DNA of 64,000 nt from CAZCRE01 sp964501075 (GCA_964501075.1 CAZCRE010000001.1:1-64000), one strand, 5' to 3'. Positions 1 through 8,379 are shown, counted from the stretch's first letter. Notes: generated by a model from the letters alone, not told the origin. A program made the numbers and translations.

Positions 1-299
1 GTTTTTTCTTCTTTTGAACATTCTTCTTTTTCAATGAAGGCATACACTAATCTCCGCGAAGCAATACTCGCTATTAATAATATTATACTATGAAAGTTTT
101 AAAAGACTTTTCACCAATTAAGACTCTACAAGTTAGAAAAAAAGGAATGCGTGGGAGATCTCTCCATTTGGTGTGGGGTTCAAATCTCTTAGTGCCCGGA
201 ACATTGTACGACGCTTCGACCACACTAATCAATAGAAGCAAATCCATAAGAATATGAGGAAGTATATGCTTTCAGACCATACGGAATGATAAAATAGGT
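1..299. other. Upstream intergenic region with TATA-like box
   Basis: No gene of convincing length is seen here. A TATA-like element (GTTTTAAAAG at 96-105) sits inside a short palindrome AAAGT...ACTTT and could start the transcript of the downstream operon, although it lies nearly 200 bp ahead of the first start codon. The stretch between holds a tRNA-like 3' fragment (separate entry). In many archaea the gene preceding this operon is aIF2-gamma; it is not visible here. Confidence 0.35.
149..198 (+). pseudogene. tRNA-like 3' fragment (relic)
   Basis: A T-loop-like TTCAAAT (179-185) is followed after five bases by AGTGCCC and G, laid out like the T-stem, acceptor 3' strand and discriminator of a tRNA. 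A GGAGA/TCTCC hairpin just before it resembles the long variable arm of a tRNA-Ser or Leu. There is no matching GGGCACT acceptor strand upstream and the T-stem pairs poorly, so this is at best a 3' relic such as integration leaves behind. A split tRNA half is possible but less likely. Confidence 0.22.
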
Positions 300-743
300 A
301 TGCTGAAACGATCCGAACCCAAGAAGAAAGAATTCCCAAAGTTGATCCTTGACTCGAACGCTTTGTTTGTCCCACTGCAATTCAAGCTTGACATTTTTGA
401 AGAATTAAACACTCTAATGAACGCAAACTATGAGCCGATATTGCTTTCACAAAACCGTCAAGAAATCGAAAGGCTGGCCCGAGAAGGATCACTCAAAACG
501 CGAAAAGAAGCGGCATACGCCCTGAAACTAGCCGAGAAGTGTAGACTGGTTGAGCTGGAAATCATTGGAGCTTCAGCAGATGATGTCATCGTTGAAGTAG
601 CCAGTAAATGGAAGTGCCCCGTATTCACTAATGATAGGCTATTGAGAAAGAGGCTAAGAGATATAAATGTGCCAGTTATCTATGTGAGGCAAAAATCACG
701 TCTGGAGATTGACGGAGGGCTTAAACCTTGTTTAAACTTATAA
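300..743 (+). CDS. Fcf1/VapC9-type PIN-domain nuclease
   Basis: Single PIN domain of 147 residues. The first acidic metal ligand is in LDSNAL (about residues 17-22), followed by SADD near 93-96 and FTNDRLLRKRL near 108-118, the pattern of the Fcf1/Utp23 branch, which in archaea is called VapC9 or rRNA-processing protein Fcf1. Eukaryotic Fcf1 acts in early small-subunit rRNA processing; that role for the archaeal form is inferred. It is the first gene of a tight operon and overlaps the rpo7 start by 16 bp. No antitoxin gene lies beside it, which argues for rRNA work rather than a toxin-antitoxin pair. Confidence 0.85.
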   Translation: MLKRSEPKKKEFPKLILDSNALFVPLQFKLDIFEELNTLMNANYEPILLSQNRQEIERLAREGSLKTRKEAAYALKLAEKCRLVELEIIGASADDVIVEVASKWKCPVFTNDRLLRKRLRDINVPVIYVRQKSRLEIDGGLKPCLNL

Positions 744-1342
744 CACGAGAAGACACTATACGAATCCCGCCTGAGACGTTTGGCAATCCCCTGGAAGCAG
801 TGGGACATCAACAAGTGAAAGCAAAATATGAAGGGGTAGTTGACGAAGAACTAGGTTACGTCATAGCGGTAACAGATGTGAAAGTTAGTCCCATAGGAAA
901 AATAATCCCGGGAGACGGGGCAACCTATCACAAGGTGTCGTTTTCTCTGCTGACGTTCTATCCCGTGATCCAAGAGGTCGTAGAAGGAGAAGTGGTCGAA
1001 ATCGCGGATTTTGGAGCATTCGTACGCATAGGACCGATTGATGCTTTACTTCATGTTTCTCAACTTATGGACGACTTCATCTCATATGATGAGAAACAAG
1101 GCGTTCTACTGGGAAAAGAAACAAAAAGAAAACTGACAAGCGGAGATCAAGTTCGTGTGAGAATCACTGCCGTTTCCCTCGGCAGAGCTGGAAGCTCAGG
1201 AAAGATAGGTGTCACAGCTAGGCAACCCTTCCTCGGAAAACTAGAATGGATTGAGTACGACACACAAAAGTTGAGAGAATCAGCGGAAAAGAAACCGGAA
1301 GAAAAAGTCAAAGTATCCCAGAAAAAGGGTGAACAAAGATGA
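728..1342 (+). CDS. rpo7: DNA-directed RNA polymerase subunit Rpo7 (E')
   Basis: Archaeal homologue of eukaryotic Rpb7 that pairs with Rpo4 to form the stalk of RNA polymerase. The N-terminal tip domain (about residues 1-80) is followed by an S1 OB fold beginning near GEVVEIADFGAFVRIGP. A Lys/Glu-rich tail of about 25 residues follows. Translation appears to start at a TTG inside the end of the PIN gene; the stop overlaps the spt4 start as ATGA, so the two are translationally coupled. The partner rpo4 lies about 46 kb away in this window. Confidence 0.95.
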   Translation: MFKLITREDTIRIPPETFGNPLEAVGHQQVKAKYEGVVDEELGYVIAVTDVKVSPIGKIIPGDGATYHKVSFSLLTFYPVIQEVVEGEVVEIADFGAFVRIGPIDALLHVSQLMDDFISYDEKQGVLLGKETKRKLTSGDQVRVRITAVSLGRAGSSGKIGVTARQPFLGKLEWIEYDTQKLRESAEKKPEEKVKVSQKKGEQR

Positions 1343-1524
1343 GCGAGAAAGCCTGTCCAAACTGTCATTTCCTGACCAAAGAAAATGTATGCCCGAAATG
1401 TAAATCATCAGGCTTAAGCGACGATTTTAGTGGTTTAGTAATAGTTTTCGAACCCGAAGTCTCGACTATAGCTAAAACAATGAACATTAAGGAGAAAGGA
1501 CGCTACGCACTAAAGGTCAGATGA
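1339..1524 (+). CDS. spt4: Transcription elongation factor Spt4 (RpoE2)
   Basis: Sixty-one residue zinc protein with two CxxC pairs (CPNC near residue 6 and CPKC near 18) and the GLVIVFEPE strand typical of archaeal Spt4. It pairs with Spt5 on the RNA polymerase clamp to promote processivity; spt5 is not in the window. The start overlaps the rpo7 stop, and the next gene begins two bases after its own stop, marking a compact operon. Length is normal for the family. Confidence 0.93.
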   Translation: MSEKACPNCHFLTKENVCPKCKSSGLSDDFSGLVIVFEPEVSTIAKTMNIKEKGRYALKVR

Positions 1525-1525
1525 A

Positions 1526-2059
1526 ATGACCATTGTGTACACCCTGACGCCAGAACTGCGAATGAAGCTCAAGAAACCTTTAGGTACGCTGATTCGAGGC
1601 TCATTCGCCGAAACAATGGAAGAATTCAAAGGTTTTTTAGAAAAAGAAAAACCAACAAGTGTGATCTCCGTTGGTGACGCTGTTTCAAGAAACCTCATCA
1701 GAAGCAACATCATTCCCGACTTAGCAATTCTAGACAATAAGACTATGAGGAGAAGTATTAAACCTGTTTCAATCATAACAGAGAAGAGCATCAAAGTCGT
1801 AAACCCGCCAGCAACAATAACCTCTGAAGCCATATCAGCCATTCAAAACTCTTTGAAAACCAACAAGTTTATCAAGATAATTGTCGTAGGTGAGGAAGAT
1901 CTGCTCACATTAGTTGCCATCATGTTAGCACCAGAAAACGCCATCGTTGTCTATGGTCAACCCTATGAAGGAATGGTCGTGGTTAAGGTGACACCGACAA
2001 AAAAGGCGGAAATTGCAGCCATCTTGAAGGATATGGAGTCCGTTCGAAAAGCTAAATAA
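1526..2059 (+). CDS. GTP-dependent dephospho-CoA kinase (DUF359)
   Basis: Belongs to DUF359, the archaeal GTP-dependent dephospho-CoA kinase that completes coenzyme A synthesis. Recognisable segments are VGDAVSRNLI (about 49-58), PDLAILDNKTMRR (about 64-76) and VVGEEDLLTL (about 125-134), which carry the conserved Asp and Glu residues of the family. The 177-residue length is typical. Its place between spt4 and S24e is the usual archaeal arrangement and supports the call. Confidence 0.9.
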   Translation: MTIVYTLTPELRMKLKKPLGTLIRGSFAETMEEFKGFLEKEKPTSVISVGDAVSRNLIRSNIIPDLAILDNKTMRRSIKPVSIITEKSIKVVNPPATITSEAISAIQNSLKTNKFIKIIVVGEEDLLTLVAIMLAPENAIVVYGQPYEGMVVVKVTPTKKAEIAAILKDMESVRKAK

Positions 2060-2100
2060 GAAGGGTTGCGTCAAGTCAACAGCACGCACGAGGAAAAGTC

Positions 2101-2415
2101 ATGGAAGTCAAAATCATCGCAGAGAAACAGAATCCCATGCTGAAACGAAGAGAGGTCAATTTTGAGATCGAGCATGGACAGACAGGGAGTACACCTGCAA
2201 GACTGGAAGTCAGAAAGGCAATTGCCATAGCACTGAAATTAGATGAGAACGTGGTATTCGTCAAGAAGTATGAAACCAAGACAGGGACATCCACGGCCAA
2301 CGGAGTAGCTCACGTCTATGACACGATTGACCAAGCGAAACTTATCGAGCCAGAATACATAGTCAAGAGAAACATGCCGCCTGAAAAACCAAAGGAAGAA
2401 GAGGTAAAGAAATAG
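2101..2415 (+). CDS. rps24e: 30S ribosomal protein S24e (eS24)
   Basis: Protein of 104 residues beginning MEVKIIAEKQNPMLKRREV, with the diagnostic run from HGQTGSTPARLEVR to KYETKTGTSTANGVAHVYD. It is a component of the small ribosomal subunit found in archaea and eukaryotes. The gene is followed three bases after its stop by S27ae, the pairing seen in most archaea. An acidic/basic tail of about 12 residues is ordinary. Confidence 0.96.
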   Translation: MEVKIIAEKQNPMLKRREVNFEIEHGQTGSTPARLEVRKAIAIALKLDENVVFVKKYETKTGTSTANGVAHVYDTIDQAKLIEPEYIVKRNMPPEKPKEEEVKK

Positions 2416-2418
2416 GCC

Positions 2419-2739
2419 ATGTCAAAAAAGACAGAAACACCTAAGAAAGACGTTTCAAAGAAAGAAGCACCTAAGAAAGTAGAAGAAGAAGCAAAAGAGG
2501 CCCAAAAGGAAGAAGCAAAACCTGAAAGGTCTGAGAAAGCTGCAAAGCCTCAGAAGAAAAAGAAACAGGAAAAGAAAATATTTACACTATACAAGATAGA
2601 AAGCGACAAAATCTCAAGGTTACGCCCAATATGTGAACGTTGCGGTACTGGATATTTCATGGCCGATCATGGTAATAGATACACTTGTGGCCATTGCGGT
2701 CTTACGCGCTATAAACATGCTGAAAGTGGACAAGCTTAA
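2419..2739 (+). CDS. rps27ae: 30S ribosomal protein S27ae (eS31) with long charged N-terminus
   Basis: The C-terminal half (about residues 50-106) is the S27ae zinc ribbon, with CERCG and CGHCG as the two metal-binding pairs and the preceding FTLYKIES strand. The first 50 or so residues are almost entirely Lys, Glu, Ala and Pro; most archaeal S27ae proteins are only 50-70 residues in total. In eukaryotes the same protein is fused to ubiquitin, but nothing ubiquitin-like is visible here. The extension may bind rRNA or be disordered; its function is unknown. A later start is possible, but the ATG three bases after the S24e stop fits the operon. Confidence 0.93.
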   Translation: MSKKTETPKKDVSKKEAPKKVEEEAKEAQKEEAKPERSEKAAKPQKKKKQEKKIFTLYKIESDKISRLRPICERCGTGYFMADHGNRYTCGHCGLTRYKHAESGQA

Positions 2740-2762
2740 ATCATTCGAAACCCAGACTCTTT

Positions 2763-3203
2763 TTGATGATTTGTATGATCAAAGTCAACGTGTCCATAAC
2801 TAACATTTCTGCTGACCGCTTTTGGGACAGCAGAAAATCTATCCCGCAAATCCAGATCAACACGAACCTCAACCTGATAGGAATGGAGAAGAAAGCAGAT
2901 GACACGTTGGAAGTTCCGTTCATTCTAACTATCAACTATAACCCATCAATCGCGCAGCTCAGTCTTAAGGGAAAAGCCTATGTGACCTGTGATAGCAAAA
3001 GCGAACTTGAAAAAATATTCAAAGATTATGAAGAGAAGAAACCTCCACCACCAGTGATCGTGCAATCGATATCCAACGTAGCATTTATAGAGGCTGTCAT
3101 GATATCGAGAGCGTTAAATATACCACCACCAATTCCGTTGCCACAAATACCTGAAACCAAGCCACCTGGGGAAAAACCCCCCAGAGTCGACTACAGCGCT
3201 TAA
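2763..3203 (+). CDS. Conserved archaeal protein, SecB-like outline, function unknown
   Basis: A 146-residue soluble protein with alternating beta strands, a helix near residues 100-117 and a proline-rich ending with LNIPPPIPLP. The order of strands, a long helix and a final hydrophobic-proline segment loosely recalls SecB-type chaperones; I regard this as a weak structural suggestion only. The best start may be the second or third Met (2766 or 2775). It follows S27ae by 23 bp and ends facing the uS19 gene 11 bp away. Confidence 0.6.
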   Translation: MMICMIKVNVSITNISADRFWDSRKSIPQIQINTNLNLIGMEKKADDTLEVPFILTINYNPSIAQLSLKGKAYVTCDSKSELEKIFKDYEEKKPPPPVIVQSISNVAFIEAVMISRALNIPPPIPLPQIPETKPPGEKPPRVDYSA

Positions 3204-3214
3204 GCAAGAAAAGG

Positions 3215-3619
3215 CTATTTCAACGGAACATACATCGAAGAACGAGAAGCGCCTATACCTGGAGTTCCATGCCTCACAGGCTTATTCGTGATTGCATATT
3301 CACCCAAGTAATGTCCTATCATTTCAGGCTTGATTTCTACCGCCACAAATTCTTTTCCGTTGTGAACAGAAATGGTAGTTCCAACCAGCTCTGGCAGAAT
3401 TATCATGTCGCGTAAATGTGTCTTTATTGTTGTTGTGCTTCCTTGCCTAAGAGCTTCTTTCACTTTCCTCGTCTTCGCAAGAAGAATCCTGTGTTCTGGG
3501 GATAAGCCGCGATGCAGGCTTCTTCTCTGTCTAGAGGACAGCATGTTTATGAATTCATCCATTGACAAGCTCTGCAATTGATTAAGCGTATATCCGCGGT
3601 ACATAAACTCTTTAGGCAT
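3215..3619 (-). CDS. rps19: 30S ribosomal protein S19 (uS19)
   Basis: A 134-residue protein with the family core LVGTTISVHNGKEF followed by MIGHYLGEYAITNK, and the archaeal/eukaryotic N-terminal extension containing YRGYTLNQLQSLS. It binds the head of the small subunit together with uS13. It is the last gene of the minus-strand uL3-uL4-uL23-uL2-uS19 block. In most archaea uL22 and uS3 follow directly, but here the block ends against a convergent gene. Confidence 0.97.
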   Translation of the reverse strand: MPKEFMYRGYTLNQLQSLSMDEFINMLSSRQRRSLHRGLSPEHRILLAKTRKVKEALRQGSTTTIKTHLRDMIILPELVGTTISVHNGKEFVAVEIKPEMIGHYLGEYAITNKPVRHGTPGIGASRSSMYVPLK

Positions 3620-3650
3620 TTTTCCTCAAACTACCCCCTAACACTAAATG

Positions 3651-4415
3651 TTATAAACCTTCTGCTATCCTCGCAGCCCGAGCGCTCTTGTTCTTCCGTC
3701 CAGTGCCTCGCGCGGCTATCAACCCAACCTTTTGTCCTGGAGGAGCACCATGCGAGGTTGTTGTGCCTACTCTTGCACTTCGCTTACTGCTACCATAGGG
3801 ATGTACAGCAGGAACCATCGCTCTTCCACGCGTTCTTGGATACTTGTGGCCCTTGGCCTTCATCAAGTGGAATTTTGTTCCAGCTTTCAGAAACGGTTTT
3901 TCAAGTCGGCCTGCTCCTGAAACCACGCCGATCGTCGCCCTGCAGTAATCATCGATGTACTTGCTTTTCCCCGATGGGAGCTTTACGATTGTTCCCTGAG
4001 GAGTATGCGTGACGACTGTCGCGTAGGTTCCTGAGGATTTGGTGATTTTGCCGCCATCTCCAGGGCGAAGCTCAATGTTACACACCATTGTGCCTTCTGG
4101 AATCTTCCCCAAGGGAAGTATGTTACCAATATCAACTATTGCTTTTCCGCCAAGCTGGATTTGCTGGCCTGTAGAGATTCCCTCGGGAACCACCATGTAA
4201 CACTTCTCTCCATTCTCAAACTTCACCCTAGCCAGCGGAGCGCCTCTTCCAGGATCGTGAACAAGTTCTTCAACGACACCGTTAATCGCCATATCGAAGC
4301 ATTCCTTCGGCTTCGCCAAACGCGGATATTTCGCCGGAGCTACTCTCTTGTGAGTTGAAGCCCTAAACGTGGGTGCACCGCGCCCACGCCTCTGAACACG
4401 AATTCTTTTCCCCAC
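3651..4415 (-). CDS. rpl2: 50S ribosomal protein L2 (uL2)
   Basis: Large-subunit protein needed for subunit joining and for the peptidyl transferase centre. Visible landmarks are the basic N-terminus GKRIRVQRRGRGAP, the OB-fold section HDPGRGAPLARV, and the C-terminal segment AMVPAVHPYG, which contains the highly conserved His of uL2, followed by RVGTTTSHGAPPGQKVG. The 254-residue length is usual. It sits 31 bp upstream of uS19 in the operon. Confidence 0.97.
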   Translation of the reverse strand: MGKRIRVQRRGRGAPTFRASTHKRVAPAKYPRLAKPKECFDMAINGVVEELVHDPGRGAPLARVKFENGEKCYMVVPEGISTGQQIQLGGKAIVDIGNILPLGKIPEGTMVCNIELRPGDGGKITKSSGTYATVVTHTPQGTIVKLPSGKSKYIDDYCRATIGVVSGAGRLEKPFLKAGTKFHLMKAKGHKYPRTRGRAMVPAVHPYGSSKRSARVGTTTSHGAPPGQKVGLIAARGTGRKNKSARAARIAEGL

Positions 4416-4436
4416 TTTTCAATTCCCCATATGATT

Positions 4437-4697
4437 TTACAGTATTCCAAGCTTGATCGCAACATCTGTTGCCTTGAAGTCAGGATGAAGCTTGATGAAT
4501 GCTTTCTTCTCCCCTTGCGGAGTTATTTGAGTGTTTATCTCCTCCACCTTTACTTCATAAAGCTCTTCCATGGCCTTTTTTATATCGATCTTGCTTGCCT
4601 TCAAGCTGACCATGAAGACCAGCTTATTCTCTTTCTCAACCATTATGCTCGCAGACTCCGTCATTAACGGGTACAGTATGACATCATAAGGATCCAT
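4437..4697 (-). CDS. rpl23: 50S ribosomal protein L23 (uL23)
   Basis: An 86-residue protein with the family signature YDVILYPLMTESAS at the N-terminus and KVEEINTQITPQGEKKAFIKL in the second half (the conserved TxxGxxKKAxVxL motif). uL23 lies at the exit of the peptide tunnel and forms a docking site for SRP54, whose gene is also in this window. The start codon shares one base with the end of uL4. Confidence 0.96.
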   Translation of the reverse strand: MDPYDVILYPLMTESASIMVEKENKLVFMVSLKASKIDIKKAMEELYEVKVEEINTQITPQGEKKAFIKLHPDFKATDVAIKLGIL

Positions 4698-5488
4698 TAC
4701 ACTGCCTCTCCTCTAGCGCCGAGCTCATTCAACTTTGCCAACGCCCCACTCGTCCAGATCGTAAGCCTTCCAGGATCCGCTCCTGGCGCAAGATGCTCAG
4801 CATTCAAGCTGTTAACTACAACCACGTCCACGCCTGGTACGTTTTGTGCGGCTTCCACCACTCCTTTGTTCTCGGTCACAACTAGAAGTGGCCCAACTGC
4901 TTGCCTGATTCTTCTACCTCGCCGTTTACCCTTTCCAGCCCGGACTTTCCTGCTTCCCCTTACGCGATAGATATCTGATAGAACACCTAGACGTAAAAGA
5001 GCTTCTTCAACTTCCTTTGTTTTTCTCAGCTTTTCAAGATCATCTGTTACTATTAGCGGAATTTCTGGCACATCCTCTATTGAATGGCCCCTTGCAGATA
5101 CCAGTTCCTTGACTGCCGTAGCAGCTATCGCAGACCATAGCGCAAGGCGCTTTTCTTTTTTCGGGATGCGCTTTACAATCCTTTTTTCAGAGGTCGGTGG
5201 GTGCCCTGCTCTTCCATGCACCGTTCCCGGTGCAAACGCTCCCCTTCCACTCCCTCCTTTAACCCTAGGTATTCTTGCTCGACCCCCTCCTGTGCCTTGG
5301 GATTCAGCAGTGGTTCTTTTCCCAGCCATAGGATCTCTGCCTTGAGGTTGGAATCGAGTTGATTGTATGGCTAGGACAGCCCGTTTTATTACGTCTGGCC
5401 TCAACGGCGTTGCAAAAACTGGCGGCAACTCTATTTTGCCAACTGGTTTTCCCTCAAGATTGAAAATCTTGGCTGTTCTCTTTGGCAT
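4697..5488 (-). CDS. rpl4: 50S ribosomal protein L4 (uL4)
   Basis: A 263-residue archaeal/eukaryotic-type L4. The tunnel-lining loop is recognisable from the basic Gly/Arg-rich run TAESQGTGGGRARIPRVKG through GRAGHPPTSEK, and the globular part contains KVRAGKGKRRGRRIRQAVGPLLVV. It lies between uL3 and uL23 in the conserved order and overlaps uL23 by one base, suggesting coupled translation. Confidence 0.97.
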   Translation of the reverse strand: MPKRTAKIFNLEGKPVGKIELPPVFATPLRPDVIKRAVLAIQSTRFQPQGRDPMAGKRTTAESQGTGGGRARIPRVKGGSGRGAFAPGTVHGRAGHPPTSEKRIVKRIPKKEKRLALWSAIAATAVKELVSARGHSIEDVPEIPLIVTDDLEKLRKTKEVEEALLRLGVLSDIYRVRGSRKVRAGKGKRRGRRIRQAVGPLLVVTENKGVVEAAQNVPGVDVVVVNSLNAEHLAPGADPGRLTIWTSGALAKLNELGARGEAV

Positions 5489-5501
5489 TTGCTTTCACCG
5501 T

Positions 5502-6515
5502 CTACTTTCCCTGCGGGGATTCGAGCGATATCTGTATGATTTGCGGTGGTTCTTCTGAGACACTTCTTGGTGGACGTGCTGGATAACGCAGTCTTATAGG
5601 GCGTTTTTCCGTGCCTGCAACAGTTCCTTCAAGTAACATGTACGGTCCCTGCACGATTCCGTATCTGATGAAACCTCCTTTTGGTGTTACTTCCTTGCCA
5701 TCAGCACCTATCTTTAGAATGCGCTTGTTGTATTCGGTTCTTTGGTGGTAACCCATTTGGCCAGCTCTTGCGACGCTATACATTACATGATGAGGGTTCC
5801 ATGGTCCTAAAGTCGCTACTCCCCGTTTTGTCTTCCGCCCTTTGGCCTGTAGTATAGTTACTCCCCAGCGTTTCACAGGGCCTTGCCAACCTTTGCCTGT
5901 TGATATTGCCACAGTATCCACGTATTGACCATCTTTAAACAGTTCAGTCGCTGTGACAGTTTTCCCAAGCAACGATTTTGCATATTCAAACTGCTGTTGA
6001 ATTGTGCCACCGCCTACTTCTATTTCTGCGATATCTGGTTTCTTCTTAGGCACGCTGGTTTGTTTGGGTTGTGTTATGGCGATGGCGCGAACTCCTATAA
6101 CTGCTGCTAAGCTCGCTTCAATTTTCTTGAGGTTCTCCTCAGTGTTAAATTTCTCGGGAATCACAAGTTTTCGTTCTAGGTCTTCTGGGGGATCCTGCAC
6201 CCAAGCTTCAGTTAGTGTGTGTTTGCCATAGGCGTCTTTTGTGTAGGCTCTCACGGCGCAAACTATCATAGGTGGTGTGTCCAGGATCGTGGCTGCACTC
6301 ATTACTTCTTTTCCGAAGTGGGGTGAACGTTTTTTATCTTCTATTTTGAATATGTGAGTAGTGCCAGCCTTGTAGCCGACAAAACCGAGAAGTCGAGGCT
6401 TCTCTGCCTCTATTTTGGGCCAGAAGCGTATTCTAGCCACTAAACGTTTAGCACGGTGCTTAGGTAAGTATGCAAGTGAACCATGTCTCGGGGCATGTGT
6501 TTTCCTGTGGCCCAT
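5502..6515 (-). CDS. rpl3: 50S ribosomal protein L3 (uL3)
   Basis: A 337-residue protein starting MGHRKTHAPRHGSLAYLPK, the archaeal/eukaryotic L3 opening. The conserved core VDTVAISTGKGWQGPVKRWG and the basic tip with GRKTKRGVATLGPWNP are intact; this region reaches the peptidyl transferase centre. It is the first gene of the minus-strand ribosomal block. In many archaea a SPOUT-type methyltransferase gene precedes uL3; here a small TIGR04076-type gene does instead. Confidence 0.97.
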   Translation of the reverse strand: MGHRKTHAPRHGSLAYLPKHRAKRLVARIRFWPKIEAEKPRLLGFVGYKAGTTHIFKIEDKKRSPHFGKEVMSAATILDTPPMIVCAVRAYTKDAYGKHTLTEAWVQDPPEDLERKLVIPEKFNTEENLKKIEASLAAVIGVRAIAITQPKQTSVPKKKPDIAEIEVGGGTIQQQFEYAKSLLGKTVTATELFKDGQYVDTVAISTGKGWQGPVKRWGVTILQAKGRKTKRGVATLGPWNPHHVMYSVARAGQMGYHQRTEYNKRILKIGADGKEVTPKGGFIRYGIVQGPYMLLEGTVAGTEKRPIRLRYPARPPRSVSEEPPQIIQISLESPQGK

Positions 6516-6584
6516 TGTTTTTCCGCTTCGTGTCTTCTAGCAATAAGAACAATTAGTTATAAACGTTACCGTTATGTTCAGTGC

Positions 6585-6860
6585 TCATGGCGTTGACTTC
6601 ACTCTCGTTACTCTAAATCTGACGGCGTCACTTGGATCCTGGCAGGATAGCTCAGTTACATTACTCATCCAATCGTCTTTCATCAATTCTCTTGAAAGAG
6701 GTGTAAGGTATGGCATTAGAGAGCTTAGTGCATATAGGCAAACATTGGTCGATTCATTCAGCATAATCTTGGGGTCTTCAATGACTATTTTGTCGCCGAT
6801 CTTGTAGCCTGCAACGCATTTCTTGGGAACTTGCGTGACTTCCAATATTAACTTGTACAA
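6585..6860 (-). CDS. TIGR04076-like small protein, function unknown
   Basis: Ninety-one residues with an opening strand LILEVTQVPKKC, a CVAGYKIGDKIVIED segment and an internal VCLYALSSLMPYL helix. This matches the layout I associate with the TIGR04076 family (Cys, then GYKxGD, then a Cys-containing helix), whose function is not known. It is 69 bp upstream of uL3 on the same strand and might share its transcript. No membrane segment is seen. Confidence 0.6.
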   Translation of the reverse strand: MYKLILEVTQVPKKCVAGYKIGDKIVIEDPKIMLNESTNVCLYALSSLMPYLTPLSRELMKDDWMSNVTELSCQDPSDAVRFRVTRVKSTP

Positions 6861-7015
6861 ATGAATACACCATGCAGAGGTTAGATGTTGACCAGAAATA
6901 AGTCTATTCCCTTCGAGTTTTTAATACTCCTTGATGTTCGACTCATGAACTGTTAGATCACGCAGTTCTGGTAAGTGTTAAATTTGAGAGAGAGTATTGA
7001 TTTTGAGGTTTCAGT

Positions 7016-7630
7016 ATGCCTGATACAGCGTCTAAAATTGCTGGTGCTCTTTATCGTTCTGGCTGTTTGAAGTTTGGCAATTTTAGAATTAAATCTGGGG
7101 CTGCAAGTCCGTATTATATTGACCTAGCATGTCTGCTCTCTTCGCCCAAGGAGCTTTGTAACGTCGCAGAGATTGTGGCAGATGAGATCCGCCTTCTTAT
7201 GGTCATTGAGAGAGTCGACAAATTGGCTTCGATTGAGCTGAAAGGCGCACTCATCTTGCCCAGCATAGGTTGTCTTGTGGATTTGCCGTGTATTGTAGTG
7301 AGAAAAGAAGAAAAGGCATACGGCGTTGTTGGCAGAGTTGCCGGGGCAGAAGTGATTAAGGGTGATCGCATACTGTTTTTTGATGATGTTGTCAGCGAAG
7401 GATTGTCCAAAGTTGAAGGCATAAAACCCTTAGAGGAATTAGGCGCAAAGATTGAACATTTGATTGTCATTGTTGACAGAGAGCAGGGCGGCAAAGAAAA
7501 CTTGGAGAAACTAGGATACAGAGTTCACGCTCTTTCCAAGATTTCAGACCTCGTCAACAACCTCGTCGAATCCAAACACATTTCTAAACAGCAAGCAGAA
7601 TCAGTTCTGAACTACATCAAGAAATTCTAG
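7016..7630 (+). CDS. pyrE: Orotate phosphoribosyltransferase
   Basis: Converts orotate and PRPP to OMP in de novo pyrimidine synthesis. The opening region LKFGNFRIKSGAASPYYIDL is the typical PyrE N-terminus. The PRPP-binding loop is ILFFDDVVSEGLS (about residues 121-133), where two Asp residues precede the usual T/S-G loop. The 204-residue length fits a single-domain enzyme without a PyrF fusion. It appears to be transcribed alone; no other pyr genes are nearby. Confidence 0.92.
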   Translation: MPDTASKIAGALYRSGCLKFGNFRIKSGAASPYYIDLACLLSSPKELCNVAEIVADEIRLLMVIERVDKLASIELKGALILPSIGCLVDLPCIVVRKEEKAYGVVGRVAGAEVIKGDRILFFDDVVSEGLSKVEGIKPLEELGAKIEHLIVIVDREQGGKENLEKLGYRVHALSKISDLVNNLVESKHISKQQAESVLNYIKKF

Positions 7631-7827
7631 CCCATCAAGGTTACCAATCTTCTGTTATTTGACTGCGGCTGTAAGCTTTGAGCAGAACAGAACATGCACA
7701 TACGTGGATTCACGCAAAAGAAAGCATTTCAATACCAATCTGCCAACAGTTCAGCCTTTTTTCTCTCTCCATAGTCCAGACATTAGAGAACTTAGCAGGA
7801 AACCTACGCGTTGTACGAAAGAGGGAA

Positions 7828-8379
7828 TCAAAGGAACACTTCGCGTAAACTCTGAAAAATCATTTGAGCCGCCTGTTTCGGAGTGTACCGCGTTGTGTCA
7901 ACAGATATTTCTGGAGTTGGCGGCGGTTCGTATGACTGTCCTATTCCTGGGACAGTCGGAGCTTCACCGCGCTTTGCTCTCGTGTAGATCTGCTTTGGAG
8001 CTTGATGGGTTTCTCTTCTACTTGTTTCACGCTGTATGCAAACCTCTAAAGGGCACTCCAAGTAGGCTTCAATGAACAGTGGGATTTGCTGCCTAGCATT
8101 ATTCCGATAACGTCGCAGATTGCCAGTAGCATCGATCAACACGTTCACGCCATTCTCCGTCAGTAGCTTGGCGATGTAAACCAGAACCGCATACACTAGA
8201 TCGCGCTCCTCAAGTGAATAAGACGGTTTGGGAGTGAGTATTTTGCGCAAAGCATCTGACGATAGAAGCTGAACATGAAATCCTTTCAAGTTCAAGAACT
8301 CGATCAAGGCTGCTGAGGTGGCAGACTTGCCACTTCCCGGCAAACCTGTAATCCAAACACACCACCCACTTTTTGCCAT
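7828..8379 (-). CDS. Adenylylsulfate kinase-like (CysC family) P-loop kinase
   Basis: The 183-residue protein begins with the Walker A motif GLPGSGKS (about residues 12-19), then has LLSSDALRK, VLIDATGNLRRYRNNAR and a C-terminal EISVDTTRYTPKQAA, which match adenylylsulfate kinase in order and spacing. CysC phosphorylates APS to PAPS. No sulfate adenylyltransferase or other sulfur assimilation gene is adjacent, and the usual SFISPYR segment is replaced by ATGNLRRYRN, so a related nucleotide-modifying role is possible. Confidence 0.75.
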   Translation of the reverse strand: MAKSGWCVWITGLPGSGKSATSAALIEFLNLKGFHVQLLSSDALRKILTPKPSYSLEERDLVYAVLVYIAKLLTENGVNVLIDATGNLRRYRNNARQQIPLFIEAYLECPLEVCIQRETSRRETHQAPKQIYTRAKRGEAPTVPGIGQSYEPPPTPEISVDTTRYTPKQAAQMIFQSLREVFL

